Below are positions 23,224 through 36,700 of a DNA stretch of 64,000 nucleotides, one piece after another. A model generated the notes under the pieces. It worked only from the letters and a program-made list of their open reading frames with translations, was not told the DNA's origin and searched no databases. The DNA lies in the NCBI GenBank assembly GCA_017562135.1, contig QEYB01000654.1, positions 186,001-250,000 on the forward strand. The letters are read 5' to 3'. Made by a program: the position numbers and the translations under genes. Position 1 is the first letter of the stretch. Each line of letters starts with the position of its first letter. This DNA comes from Dipylidium caninum. Its lineage: Eukaryota; Platyhelminthes; Cestoda; Cyclophyllidea; Dipylidiidae.

Positions 23224-23963
23224 TGTGATTCTTTGACATGTATTAAGTTGTGCAAGGTTGTGGGGCTATCGTGGTTTAAATTCTACATTATTCTTCTTAT
23301 CGGCCAAATATATGTATTGTGTTTATTTATAATTTTTTTGGTGACCTTGTCAAAGTTATATCAACGGTTTTATTCTTGCCTGGCTGTTTTGCACATTACT
23401 GTTTTGAGTACTAATTTGGTCACACGATTTTTGACGCTTTATCATCTGTCTTACATCGCTTACTTCACTCGAATAATTTAATGCTTTAGCTTCACGCTTA
23501 CGAGAAGATGAAGGGTATTTTGGTATGATAAATTATCTTGCTCTCGCCCACAAATCTGGGTCTACATTTTATTTTAGTCTTGTACTTTTCTTGGTCTTTG
23601 TACTGTGAAAAAGAAAAATATCTTGGTATGAGATACTTGAACTAAGTTATTTTTTTTCCAACAGCTACCCCCTGTAGAACGATGTAATGATTTGTTCAGT
23701 CGGTGGTTATAATCAACGTTATAAATTTGTCGGTCTCTCCATTTTTCGGCTAAATCCTACTTATATTTTACGGTAAAGTAAGAGTCAGTCAACAACTGAT
23801 TATTGAAAGACTAGTAAAATTTTCTTATCATTTTGGATTATTTCACTCTTCTATTGCGTTCCCTTTACGAAACATCATCTAGATGATTTCAAGCAGTTAC
23901 TTTTAAATCACGTAACAGAACGGCGATTAGCAGTTGTTTTTTTCTTAAACACCCAACATTCAA

Positions 23964-24655
23964 TCACTGATATAATTTCCATTTTCGGTATATTTTGTGC
24001 CAGCCTAATGGCAGTTTTTCCATGCATTTTTGAGAGACACTTCCTTTTTTGCTTTGAAAATTTTTTTCAATGTTAAAATTTTACCCTATTAACAATTTAA
24101 AGTGTGGTAGTCCCACGTCGCAAAATCCGGTGATTAGGGTGAACGAGGTAAAAGTTCAAAGTCAACCTCCCTCATTTTATCCTGTGTTATTTTTGCAGTA
24201 TAAAGCTTCGCATTATTAAGAATTTTCGCTTCATTCGCCCGAGTTGATTCTTGAAAAATCTCATAATGAAAAAACAGAGGTCTTCCACGTTTTTAGTCAG
24301 GATTTTGATGCTTGAATCGGCGCTTATCTGGCAGAAAGCCATCGCAAGTTACAATTCTTAATAAAGGCAATGGTTTATTACCGAAGCAAAAGATATTCGT
24401 CATCTAACTTTATCATGGGCTGAAGTTTATCTTGATCTGTAGACAATAGGCAACCGATCTTACGTGTTAATTTCCTAATATTTTAATAAAATTTAAATTA
24501 ATCGTTGGTCGCATGGTATTATTAACCCAACTTTCACGTCTCCTCTTCCGTTCAAGATCTCCGAGACGCATATTTTCACCGTTAAAACGTACAGAAATCA
24601 CATAAATTAATGTAAATGTTAGTCTTTTGTTTGCATCGGTGTTTTCCTTTCTCAC
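23964..24655 (-). pseudogene. Second mariner transposase relic, different lineage from the DMXL-intron copy
   Basis: Read on the − strand, fragments match mariner transposase in order: a weak match to the linker after the HTH (RFNGENMRLGDLER, ~24.57 kb); IVTCDGFLPDKRRFKHQ, a decayed form of the first catalytic block (~24.34 kb); ILNNAKLYTAKITQDKMREV (decayed HDNA block) leading into DFELLPRSP, a stop, and SPDFATWDYHTL (24.2–24.1 kb); MEKLPLGWHKI (~24.02 kb); and finally ENGNYISD followed by TGA at 23966–23964. Stops and frameshifts make it dead. It is AT-rich like its surroundings, which fits an old insertion. I did not identify its terminal repeats. The part upstream of 24.4 kb is the least certain. 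Confidence 0.7.
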
Positions 24656-24758
24656 TAGGTAAATGATATTTTGCCCGAAAAGCAGAATTTACAATAAGTT
24701 TTGACGTAGCAGTAAAAGTTACGATTGAATGGGCAGTGTCTCCACACCAAATGACTGT

Positions 24759-27569
24759 ATGAGCAGCTCGGGAAAGCTTTGATGACTTTCAGGTTTGTCT
24801 AATGTTATCGCTGTTGTTGTGGTGTTTGGCGTGTTATTTTCCACAAGGCAATTATTTTTAAGTGATTAGACCTAATGTCTGTCAGTCGTTCTTTCCTATT
24901 GAGTTTTGATTGCTTCGCCCCAAAAGCGCATCACAGTCGCTTTTGCTCCGCTCTTGGTGAACCTTCGGTGAGCGCGTGAGCGCAACTTCTTATGACCACT
25001 CTTTTCTCCCCTGTCTGGCAAAAGTCGAAGTATTGGAGTGGAAATCAGCGCCTCAATGGTGGCCACATGGCCGAGTCGCACAAGTGCGTTTTTTCGCGAT
25101 CCGCCTGCTAAAGTTTGCCCACGCGGTCGAGTCGGTGATGAAATTGGCCCCCAGTGCATTGTGTTCCTGTGAAACTGCGGTGGTGGTGAAGTGGTGGCAG
25201 TTCAGATGGAAAAAAAGAAGTCGGACACGAGAGTGGAACGCTTCAGCGGGGAAGCGTTGGCGACTGGGGAGTGGGTCGTCAGCTTTTCCCAGTGCTCTTG
25301 GAGGGAGGCGCTTCTTGGCTAGGGAGAGAAAGGAAAGGCAGTCACGACGGCGCTGAGCCTCAGTTTGCTGCCATGCCACAGGACTGGGGGCGGTGGAGGA
25401 ATGGCCGGGTGGGGAGAGGGGAAAGACTGTTCGCCTGTGAGGTTGGAGGAAGTGGTGAAGCGAGTCGGCGCGGGGCGGGGCGAGGGGGAAGGGGACGGTG
25501 CGGTACGTGATGGAAAGGGGAGGGAAACGGTGGCGGGGACGGGAGTTAAGAGGTCTTTTGGGCGATGGGGACGGGGGAGGCGAAGGCGGAGGCGGAGGAG
25601 AACTGCACCCCGCGACTGTTAGCCTGGCGGGTCACCACTCGCCGAGCGGACGTGTGGAGGCTGAGGCGGGTGAGCATCGGTGGGGCCGAGTCGGACTCCC
25701 ACGCGGCCTCATTTCCCTCCGCGCCCAGCGCCGCCTTTGTGCAGCCCACGTGCCACCTCAAATAGTCGTCATCGTCGTCGTTGTCGTCGTCATCGCGCCT
25801 TTGAGGGGTGATGGGTGGGTAATTGGATGCAGGCAGGCAGGCAGGCAGGCAAAGGTGGCTGCGCTGTGCTCCCAGGACTCGGCGCCTCCGCGCTGTTCCG
25901 TGAGAAGCGGAGCCGTGAATTTGCATACCGCCCCGTGGAGCGTGTGAACATCCACTCTGGTCTGCGTGGCGTCGCACAGACCCGCGTGGTCCGGTGACCC
26001 GCACCCGCACCCGCACCCTCGCCCACCGCACCACATTCATCCACCCACTCGCCCACAGGCCGACTGGCTGACTGACTGACTGGTTGGTTGGTTGTCCGTG
26101 AATCGGTGGACGGTGGACGGTGGACGGTGAACGGTGGGCGAGGCAGAGCGAAGACTCGGTCGGCGGACGAGTGTGCCACCGCTCACTTTTTTTGTCGCCA
26201 CGACTGCCGGCTTGTTGGGTCGCCTGGACGGAAGAGGTGGAGGAGGAGGAGGAGGGAGGCGGAGGCGGAGGAGTTCGCCCACCGAATTGTCTTCGTCTGC
26301 AGACGTGCCTTCTGCCGCTGGGCGGGCGACTCAATGCCGTGACTCGTCTGTCTGTCTGTCTGTCTATGTGTGTGTGTGTGTGTGTGTGTGTGAGCACCCT
26401 GGTCCGCCGTAGTCGCGGCTGTCAGACGCGATGATGAGACGCGTCTCGCCTGCCACGTGCGCGAGTTGGCACAGCGAGAAGACGTCGAGGGACGACGACG
26501 ACGTCGTCTCTCTCTCTCTCTCTCTCGGCGGTGGCGGCAATTTGGCGCCACGTTGACTCGCCTCGGTGTGATCCGTTGGCGCCGTCCCCGCTGAGACGCC
26601 TGACGAGGCGATGTCCGTGGGGGGCGGAGGTGGCGCGGTGCGGCGATAAGTGGGCGAGTGGGCGAGTGGTTGGGTGGACGGATGAATGGATGGCTGAGTG
26701 GATAGATGGGTGGAGGGGTGGGGAAGAGTTGGTCAGTCAGTCACCTTCTCATCCCCGCTTGGTCGGCTGGTCGCCTGGTTGGTTGGCTGGTTGGTTGGCT
26801 GGTTGGTTGGTCGGTTGGAGAAGACGTGGGGCGGTGGGGCGGTGGGGCGGTTGGGCGTCGGGGTGACCGAAGGGCGACCGTCAGTGGGGAAGCGCGGACG
26901 GGGGCGGGGGGGCGAGAGCGGACGAACTGTGCGACGGAGGCGGGAGATGGGAGGTGCGAGGTGGCCGACTGGCCTTTGGCGAAGTGGAGGAGAGCATATG
27001 GCCGGCGTCGGCAGATGAGTTGTCCGGGGAGTGAGGAGGGGCGAAAGTGGCTGAACGGGGCGACGTGGGGCAGTCGTCGACACCCCGTCGCGTGTTCGCA
27101 CTTTTGCGCCCTTGTCCCCCGCGGGGCGCCGTCGTCCTCGGCGTCCTCGTCGGCGTCCTTGGGCTGATCCCGCACGTGTGCGCTGCCCAGATGCCGCGCC
27201 GCTGACGTCGTCAGGTGAGACGTGGCTCCCAAATCGCCCGCAGCCGCTGCGCCTGGCGACTTGCGAGGCGGTCGGACGCGTGTAGCGACCGATGAGCGAG
27301 GAAAGGGGGAGGAGGAGACGCTGGTGGGTGGGTGGGTGTGGGGTGGTGGGTGGTGGGGGATGAGGGCGGGGACGAGGAGAGGAGGGCAAGAGGGCCACAA
27401 CCTCCTCCGCCTCCGCATCCGCCTCCTCTTTGTGGGGCTCATCTGCTTCCTTCGGAGGCGGCGTGGCCCTCCGCTCTGCCTCGGCTGTCGTCGTCACCGA
27501 CGTCTTCACACGTGACTGGCTGGCAGACGTTGCGTCAGACGAGACTGCGCGGCTGATTCACACTTCACT
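24759..27569 (+). repeat. Left arm of a ~2.7-kb inverted repeat flanking the RhoGAP gene
   Basis: The reverse complement of this segment recurs at 38464–41084. The outer edge is sharp: ATGAGCAGCTCGGGAAAGCT at 24759 pairs with the complementary end at 41084, and similarity stops immediately outside. The last inner match is CTGATTCACRCTTCACT at 27553–27569, paired with 38480–38464. Hand alignment gives about 96% identity near 25.93–26.01 kb and about 92% near 24.92–25.12 kb, with gaps mainly at simple repeats and ~150 extra bases here near 27.40–27.55 kb. GC-rich and full of short tandem motifs (GGCA at ~25.83 kb, TG at ~26.37 kb, GGTTGGCT at ~26.78 kb). Open frames inside carry non-triplet gaps between the arms, so I do not call genes. 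The inner end lies ~180 bp upstream of the RhoGAP start codon and may contain its promoter. Confidence 0.93.
26365..26396. repeat. (TG)n microsatellite in the left arm
   Basis: About 15 TG repeats after a short CTGT/TCTG repeat. The matching place in the right arm (39388–39413) is a shorter CA run, so the two arms differ in repeat number here. Confidence 0.85.
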
Positions 27570-27747
27570 CGTCGCCCTTTGTCACATCTGCAGAGGCTCT
27601 CCTCTCCTTCTCCTCTCCTTTCCGCTCCGCTCCTCTTCTCTTCTCTTCTCTCCCCCCACCCCCTTTCCATTCCCGCCTCCCGGCATTTATGCGGCTTCGT
27701 CCTCCTCCTCCTCCTCCTCCTCGTTTTTTGTTCTCCTTCCAGATTTA

Positions 27748-30700
27748 ATGTCAGATCCACCGTCTTCGGCGTCTGGGCCTCGCAAGGGCGCGACCACCTT
27801 CGTCATTCCCCGTGGACCGATAGGCTTTGAATTCTCCATTAAATCTCAAGGTTTGTCTTTCCTTTTTTCTGTATGTAGATACTTCTTTTGATTTCCCCTT
27901 TGTCCCTACTCTGCGTAGCGATTTTAATAATGTATACCTCCTCAGCATTCACGTCACTTTATGTCAACCATATTTAAATTCTTTTTTTGGTAGCCTCACT
28001 TATCGATGCATTTTTAAACTTTTTTTTCTGTTATCTGGTCGCTGCTTTCCTGGCCTCAGTGTTATTTTCTTTTACTTCTGCTCTGTTATTTTGTTTTCTT
28101 TTTCCCTACTCCCCTGCCACACCTCATTTTCTCTCTCTCACCTTTTCCCATTTTCAGGCTCGCGCATCGTCATTTCCCAAGTTCGCGAAGGCGGCTCTGC
28201 CCAACTGGCCGGTCTCAAATGCGGCAGTATTTTGCGAGCTGTCAACTCGCAGCCAATTGACGGCCTCTCCTTCCTCCAAGTCTCCAACATGATTCGGCGC
28301 TCCAGGTTAGCCGGTCCGCATTCCCTCCCTCCCTCCCGCGCTGTCTTTCCTCCCCCCTCTCTCCACGCCCCACACCACTGCCGCCACCTCTGGCCACGAC
28401 TGTCAGCTCTGACAGCACCCACTCCGAGCCACGAGTTGCAGCACCAGCTCTGAGGCCTCTTAGACTTAACACAAACATTCGCCTCCTCGAACGGCCTATT
28501 CTCTGGCATTCCCGTGGACTTTGCTCTCTCTCTCTCTCCTCTCTCCGCCTCCTTGACTCCCTCGGTGCGTTTCACATGGCCGACGATTTTCTCGTTGACG
28601 CTTGGAGGCGTGAAGCATTCTCTCGCCCTCCCTCTCCCCCTCTCCACTCCTGTGGCCTCCACCTTGTCGTCTGAGCGGGTGTCCAGCCGACTGCAGGCCC
28701 GCTTTGCCGCCCCCCCCCTTTTTCTTTCTTAATCCCATTTTACCAACTCTTCTACACCGTCACGTACGACTGTGAGATGTGTTTGAGACGACAGGCGAGC
28801 CAAGTTCTGCCAAATTGTCCCTTATTACACGCTGGACAGTTTTTTTTGTTCTTCTTCTTCTCCTTCCTAAATCTCTCACAGGCCCATCCATGGATCACAT
28901 CAACTAGGCGTGTTTACTACCAGTGTTGTCTCAGCCTGGCCTTTCCTAGTACCGATGTCTTATTCATCTAACGTGTGTAATTTGCTCCCGGCGTTAGAGG
29001 CGCGAAATACTCCCCTATGCGTCTCCTCCTCCTCCTCCCCCTCGTCACATCGTCTTTTACAGACCCTCTTCCCCGCTAGCCGCTTTTCTCATGCTTAGTG
29101 GCCTGACGACGGAGATTTCCGTGGTTGATCCCTCGGAATTCGCGGCTCCAAGTCCCGTTGAGGAGCCTCCTGTCCCCGTGGCGCCTGCCCCCTCCGCCCG
29201 GTGCACCGTCAATGAGGTGATTTTGCGCAACCCGACGCCCCAATCGTCCGTCACTGGCGTCACTTCCTCGAGCTCCTGCTCCGACGTGAGTCTCTCTCCT
29301 GCTTCCTTACTTCCTCCTCGTCTATTTACCCTAAGACGCTCTTTTTGCCTTGCTTGGCCAAATTCTGCGTTCTATTTGAAATTCGCCTTATTTATTCCCC
29401 AATTTGTCACCCAAATTTTGTTTGCTCTCACGGTTGCCGTAATCGTTTGTGGGTGCTATTTTAAGCCTTCTTGTGGTGCTTGGCGTTTTCTTTAACTCTC
29501 ACCACGTGTCTCTTGGGTGTTGGTTGAGCATCCTTTTTGTTTAATCGTGCATCTCGTGTTGTGTCGTTATCACCAACTGACTTTGTGTTCGGCAGGAGGG
29601 TTGGTTCCCTCTCGACCAATCGCCTGCCAGCTCGCGAAGCCGCACGCACACGTGACTCCACTCAATTTTGATTGGTCAATGCGCTCAACCGCCGTTTCTC
29701 TTCGCCCAATCGAATGCCACTCACCTGCTCCCCTCTCTTGTCCTCCTCTCTTCCCCTCTGTTCCTCTCCTCCTCTTTTCCTCTTTCTCCTCTTTCCTCCT
29801 CTTTCCTCCTCTTTCCTCCTCCTCTTCCTCCTCTTCCTCTCTCCCTCTTTCTCTTTTCCTCCTCTTTCCTCCTCTTTCCTCCTCTTTCCTCTCTCCCGCT
29901 CATTTTCTCCTAATATTTTGTGGAGAACAACACAAGTCTGTGATCTTATCCTCCATATCCTCATCATGTGGGAAATGCTTTATGGGAGATGACTTTTCAC
30001 CAACTATTAACTTAAATAATAAAATTGGTGGGAGTGCGTACCCCTGCCCCTCCTCGGAGGCTGTGTGCAATCTTCTGACCTTTTTCCTGGACTTAATCCC
30101 TTAATTGCGCTTGGCTCTACTCCTCTTTGTTAGCCCTGCGGACATGGGAGAGGAAGTGTCCCCTCTCCTCGGCTCCTCTCTGCTGCGCCCGGCATCTCTA
30201 ATCTGGGGTTGCTATTAATGTTTATACAAAATACACCACCCGGTGCCGTCTTATCCACACATTCACACCCTCTCGTATACACCACTTTTTGGTTTTTACT
30301 TTTTTATTCATTTAAAGCCGAACGAAGTTTCCTGATGCCCCCGTTGAAGGAGGCAGTAATTGTAATCATAAGTAGACTGTCTCATCATTTGTTTACTCTC
30401 TTCAAACTTCTATCACGCGAATGCTTTGCATTGGTTAATGCTTTACCGCAGATGTTTGTTTCAATTGGTGGACTTGTTTGCCGCTTATCATCACTCGGTG
30501 GAAGTAGGCGCCCTAGGAGATCGACTTTGATTCTTAAATGGAAAGTTAACACAGCTCTACCCTCTCTACTCCTCCAATTATTCTTGCGCCTCTGTGTGTG
30601 TGAGCAAGTGCGGAAAAAAACTGAAATCACTGGGCTAAAATACTCCTGGGTGAGTAAGTGGGCACACGGAGGCTGGGGGTGAATTTCCCTATCTCCCATA

Positions 30701-33700
30701 CGGCCATGGATTCTCTCCAATAGGATTTAAAACGGCAAGTGTCCTCTTTGGAAGGAATTTCCCCTCTTAGAGGCAAGATACGAAAGGCGTGCCATAATTG
30801 GGGCCGCCCAGGTCCACGATGCTCCTTGATCCTCTGAGGGTATGTTGTTAAACTTTTGTCCTTGTGAAGGCATTCGGCGAGTCGTTTTCCGCCTGATTAG
30901 GACTGTCATCATGACTGGAGTACGCCAAATTTCTTTGACTTCACGCTGATTCATTTGTACTTTGTCAACGATGATTAAAGTAGGTCCGATGTTTCGTGAA
31001 ATTCCCTCCATTTCGACGCTGTTACTCACACGGTATCGTTGTTGAAAATGAAGAATGTGTGCGTAGGCACGCCTCGAAGCGATTAAATTTGAGGCCGCTT
31101 ATTGACACTCTTCGGAGGGATGACGTGTCCACTTTCTCCTCCAAAAGTTACACGAAATACGGAAAATTGTTGGTGAACCAACCCCGGTGGGCGGGAATAT
31201 CATGCCGAGATTTAGTTTGCCTGAATACCCTCCACCTACGAAAGTTCTTTTCTCAAGTGCACTCATACAAGTCTCTTTCTTTCCGATTTTATTTCCACTG
31301 GCACCTTGTTTTATTATAAAGTTAGATGGAATTCGTTTCGTTCTGCAGCTTATAGCCACTTGAATTCTCATACATTATTACCGGTGCCAGTATCTATGGT
31401 AGGCGGTTGCGCTTCACTTTGCATTTCAGTGCGAAGATGTTCATCCAGTGAGGAATAATTCGCCACCAAGTCGGTTGGTCTCCAACGTTTTGGAGTCGCA
31501 AAATCGTAGATTTCCTGTTGCAGAAGGTGAGTTATCCTACTTTCCAGGTCTCAGTTAAGTTTGAGGCTTTCAGAGTTCTCCGTTTACTGGTCTCTTTCGA
31601 TTTTTTTGCCGTACATAGATTCATCGACGCAGGCCGAGACGAGGACCCAACTGCGACCTCACCCTCCCTTGGTGAGTACTGAAAATGTCAAATCTGCTGT
31701 TCCTCTCAGTCGTCGGCGCCAAGCCGTCTTCTTCCACAAGGATTCAATGTGCTTTCCCAAGACCCTGACTCTTTGTACCTCCTCTACTTCTACCACCAAT
31801 AATGTATGTGTACTGAAATTAATTAAGTAGTTGTTTAATGTTAATCTAGTTCGCCTGTGTGATAAATCGTTCTATTGAGTCGTCAAGCTGTTCTTTTGCA
31901 TCCTTTAAAAGCCGAAACTCCTACTTCTTAACTTTCCAGTAGCACTTCAGTTGGGTGAACTCATTCAGTCGTTGGTCACGTTCAGTACATTGTGTCAGGG
32001 CTGTTAAACAAGCCAATGAGAAAGAAAGATGGTCATATGATGCTCGTGTTAATTTGTGCTTACCTGTTCCAGTACATCGTTCAATGGCAGTACGGTGCAA
32101 ATACTTTCCAAACTCTTCATGTGCTTCTTTTTATTATTTCATCGTTTTATTGCCGCGAATGCAATAAAAACTGTCCTAGTGATTATGAACACGAGTGCTT
32201 AAACTTATTTGTATTTCATATGAATATTTTGATTTTGTAGGAAAAGTCGTCAGCTGGCGATCTACTTCCCACGGAGTCTCTTGACGATATAATATCAACT
32301 TTTGACTCTGCACTAAAAGTGGTGCATCGAGAGGTCTCAGCGCCGCCTGTAGCCTCTCGGCAAATTGTCCGTCGACATGCCTACCAGCCGCCGGCTCTGT
32401 CCCTAGCTGGCGCTAAGAGTATCAAGAAAGAGGCGGCAAGTGAGGTGCCACGCTTCCTCCCCGCCCACATTTCTCCTGCCCCGCTGACTGACAATTCACC
32501 TCAGCCCACTTTCTTGCCGAAGCTTTCTGTTGGACGGAAACCCGCTCCTCCTCCTCCTCCTCCTCCTTCCCTCCAGGTTCAAAAAGACGGTGTGTTTCAC
32601 TCACTTTTTTCTCATTCCATTTCAAACATTACATCTACAACATAAATAGGTTTCAGGCTAGTTCTTCTTAGAGCGATATGTGAGCGATGCAATTTGCACC
32701 GTGTAATTATAGACGAAACGAAATACACGAATCTGGCGGCCTATCTGGATGACCTACCGGTTCAAATTCCTCAGGATCGTGGACCTGTGGCAGCCATGGA
32801 AAAGGCGGCATCGGTGAAAAGCTCACTTACACGGTAGGTCATCTAATCCCACTTTCGACCGCGCTTATCACACCTTTTCGCTAACCGCATAACCAGAGCC
32901 GAAGTTAATGTGAAACTGATTTGTTTTACTCGTCATTTGACTGCTCCCCCTCCCTCCTTCCCCCGTCCCATTTGTACATGGCTTTTTATTGAATCTCTTT
33001 TTCGTGCAACTTGTTTCACTTTTATGAGCATGTTGACCTGGTGATGATAACATCACTCGCCGGTGTTCTCTCGGCGCTCCTCGGGCCCCGGGCCCCCCGC
33101 CTCCCCTCTGACGGCCTTATTCCTCGGTTCGGAACGCCTTTTCCCCTATTCCCTCGGTGGCCATTTTTATTTCTTCTATTTGATCACACTTTTACGCCTT
33201 TATTCGGTATTGCCTATTCGAATTTTGTCATGTCGGAGTGGATCTGGCAGCTTTGCCCATCTTTTTCCCCTTAAACTTTTTTTACTTTGTGAGGCTCTTT
33301 AGTGCTACTCGGTGCTTTTCGCCCTTTCATCCTCTCCCTAATCGGGAAGCGGTCAAAGGAGAAAATGCATCTCGAAATTTTTAATGCTTTTTGTTTTTCT
33401 CCATCCGGGGGGTGGGGGGGGACCGAATTTATCACCTTTTTTGTTTCTCGACTGTGAGTGCCCCACTGCTGAAAGAGAGGTCGCGAATTCATCTGTTTTG
33501 CTAACTCATTTAATACCCTGTAAAACTCGGTTTGTTATTTGGCCGAGGTCAAATCAACGCTTAACTTGGTCGCTCGGACCAGTGAAATGTGACGAAGTCT
33601 TCCCATTTTATGTGTTCCCTGAGAGGAGTTTATTAGGGCCTGGCTCTGTCTCTCGTCCCAACACATCTGCCTTCTCCGCACCCCCTCACACCCCCCCCCT

Positions 33701-36700
33701 TCCACCCCTCCTCTGAAGGGGCGGCTGTGGCGATATTTCGCGTCGAGGAGAGTGGTGGCGGTAGAGGGGCGACCGCGGGGTGGGTCTGTCCAACGTGTCT
33801 GTGTGTTTGTACCTCTGCTCCACTCTGATTGGCTGCGTGTGGTGGCCGGGGGGGGGCGGGGGGAGGCGGACGTGGCACAATCTTGGCAATTGAAATGGCC
33901 AGTTAAACAAAATGGCTGGAGACTCTCTGGTGGACCGATGTTTTCGGCGTCGTCTAACAAGTTTTTTCGAGTTCTCCAAATTTACCACCTCTGCTTCTTC
34001 TTCTTCTTCTCCTTGTATTTCCTTACCGAATCGGGCTGTGTCACCGCCATCGCCACATCATGTGGAATCCGCTGCGACGATGCCGACGCCGCTTGGGAAA
34101 TCTTTGCACAACTGGTGCCGTCGACGGCTCACCAGACGTGGCGGCGCTCAGTTCTGTCCCCGAGTTTCCGATCATTCCGACGTCGTCAAGGCTGCCCGAC
34201 GGGCGCGTTTCCGCCCTCTGAAGGGCTTCCCTCCCGCCGAGGTAAGTTTTCTGCCACATTTATATTTCCACAGGCTTTTGTCTGCATGTCTTCCCTGCTG
34301 AGTCGCTTTTCCGCCTCGCCTTACGCCCTTGGGTGCACAATAACGCGTCTAACAGCGCCCTCAATTGAGAATGTGTGATTCTCACGCTGCACTGACTTCT
34401 ACCAGTGCACGGGTGGGTGATTCTGTCCCCTGATTCGCCTCTGCCGCGTGTTGAAAGCAAAAAAACAACTCAAAAAACACCCCATTTATTTATTCATTTG
34501 TACCATTCTTCTGCCTCAAGCCGCTTGATGACGTCTGTCCCGCGAGAGGACTCGAGGCGCATCGTCTTTCTCGCAGCCTGAGTTTTGACCACCTCGTAAG
34601 CTGAACAGGCTAACCTGCCCCCAACCACTGGGCAAATGTGTACTCCTCCCTCCTAACCCCTTTTCTGATTGCCAAATCTCTGCTTTGCCTTGACAACGCC
34701 GAGCTTCTTTTTTTTCACTCTTTCTCTCCTCTCCTCTCCTCCCCGCCCCTCCCCCCAACAGGCGCTGCACGTTCGCGCGGACTACACAGTCTACCGGTCG
34801 GATCCGTGTCTCTGCAAAGTGCTGAAGATGGACGGAACGGTTTGTTGGAGTTCATTACTTGAAGGCAGACTTTAACCTTGTAGACAGCAACCGTCGCTCG
34901 GTGGAAGCGCTTCTGTCTGTGCATTGGCGAGCGATTCATTCGATTTGTGCCCGTCTCCATCGTCTCGCACAGCTTTAAAAGCCCCTCGGTGCGTACTCTG
35001 GCGTAATTCCCACTTTATAGTGGGTTTTTTAATTATTTGTTCCCCTTTTTATTGTCTATAGCCGAGTCCATGTTGTGCGGAGGACCCCTCGGTGGCGGAC
35101 AGAGAGGATGCCTTGGCCGGTGCTTGCCCCGTGCTGCCTCTGCAAGGCCTCCACTGGTCCTACTGCCCCAATTTGGCTGATATGCCCACTTGGAGCTATT
35201 TGTCCGCCCACCCTACCGCGACTCGCTGCCTCCTCCCCGCGGAAATGACTGAGGCCGACGACTTACAGTGCTACCTGTTCGAGCACGAGGCCAGCCAAAT
35301 CGCCGTCGTCTTCCTCAACAGAAACGCAGCCGTCTCCACGCTCACTCAGTGTCAGGTGGGCTCCAAGCGGCGTCACAGCCAACTGCTTGTGAAAGACACT
35401 TTTAAACGTAAATACTTTTGTCCGCGCAGCGATTTGGTGGTGTGTGCAAGGAGAACAACCCGCCGGATGCGTCGAGTCACTTGTCCTCGCAGTCCCAAAG
35501 TACCTCGACCGCCTCCTCCATGCGTTGTGCTGCTGCCTTCCGTCGAGTGCGTAAAACCACCCCCGATCCGACCGCCCACAAGAGATTTGGCGCTGATTTC
35601 AGCCTTGGGGCGGTGAAACGCAGGCGAAATAAATCGAGTGGTACGTTGGTGTGAGGCGATCACAGACGAAGAAGAAAAAAAAACGTGAAGAATATTTTGC
35701 GCCAACTAAGGCAACACCACCTTGGGTGTTGTAGAGAGGATTGTTTTTGCCGCCGGCGGGTCGTCCTCCACCCCTACGGAGGAGCATTTGACCTCGTCCG
35801 AGGATGCCATCAGCACCGACGCCCCCCCGCGCTTCCGCTTTCTCTCCTCGGCCGCTGTCCCCTTCTTCAGGGGCATCGCGAACGCTCTCACCAACACCCG
35901 CTCCGTGTCCACCTCCACTCACCCCACCAACCCTCCGCCCGCCAACGGGGAGGAGGAGGTGGCTCGCCGCGTTGCCGCGGTTGTCGGCGAGCCGCCCGAC
36001 TTCTCCGAGCTCAATAGCCCCGGTCCGGTGTTCGGCGCGTCCCTCGAGAGTCAAATTCCCAGTCCGGATTACCCGGTTTGCCTCACCTTTCCTCTGTTCT
36101 CACGCCTGCCCTTGTAGCACGTCCCCCTGGTTCTGCACGCCGCCATTCTGGCCCTCGAGTTCTACGGTCTCCACCACGTCGGCCTGTACCGCACCCCGGG
36201 GAGGCAGAAGGAGATCAACCGCTTCGTCTGCCTCGCCAATCTGGTGCGTCAGCCTCGTCCCTCGCCCCTCTTACTTCTTCTTCTTCTTTTTCCTTTTTTG
36301 TGAGTGATTCCCCCTCCATCTCGTGCAGACCTCACTCGATCTCAACGCGTTGCTCCACCTCGACGTGTGGAGTGATGTCAGGGCTTTGACAGGTGTCATT
36401 AAGGTCTTCTTCCGTCGCCTCCCGACGCCCATCTTCGATCCAGGTAAACGCCCTTCCACCCGCCCATATTCCCAATCTTTCTCTTCCCCTTTTCCTCTTT
36501 CTCTTTCTCCTCGTCCCACCAGTCTTCTGGGAGCCGTTGGCCTCCCTCGTGCCGGAGCTTTCCGCCGAATGGACCAGGACTTCTCTCGCCTACGTCCTGT
36601 TGGCCATTCTCGTCAAACTCGATAAGGTAACCCACGCACTTCATTCTTGTCATTACAACTAACTCTTCTGTCGTCAGATCGCCTCCAGCCCCGTCGTCTT

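Noticed and set aside
25546..27509. Long − strand frames of 230–280 codons in the left repeat arm
   Set aside because: Composed of tandem-repeat peptides (HTHTHT, NQPTNQPT, PPPPPP). Their reading frames are broken by non-triplet gaps in the right arm, so there is no sign of coding constraint.
29662..29992. Lys/Glu/Arg-rich and Leu/Ser-rich frames in the RhoGAP intron
   Set aside because: Produced by the TCCTCTTTCC repeat on both strands.
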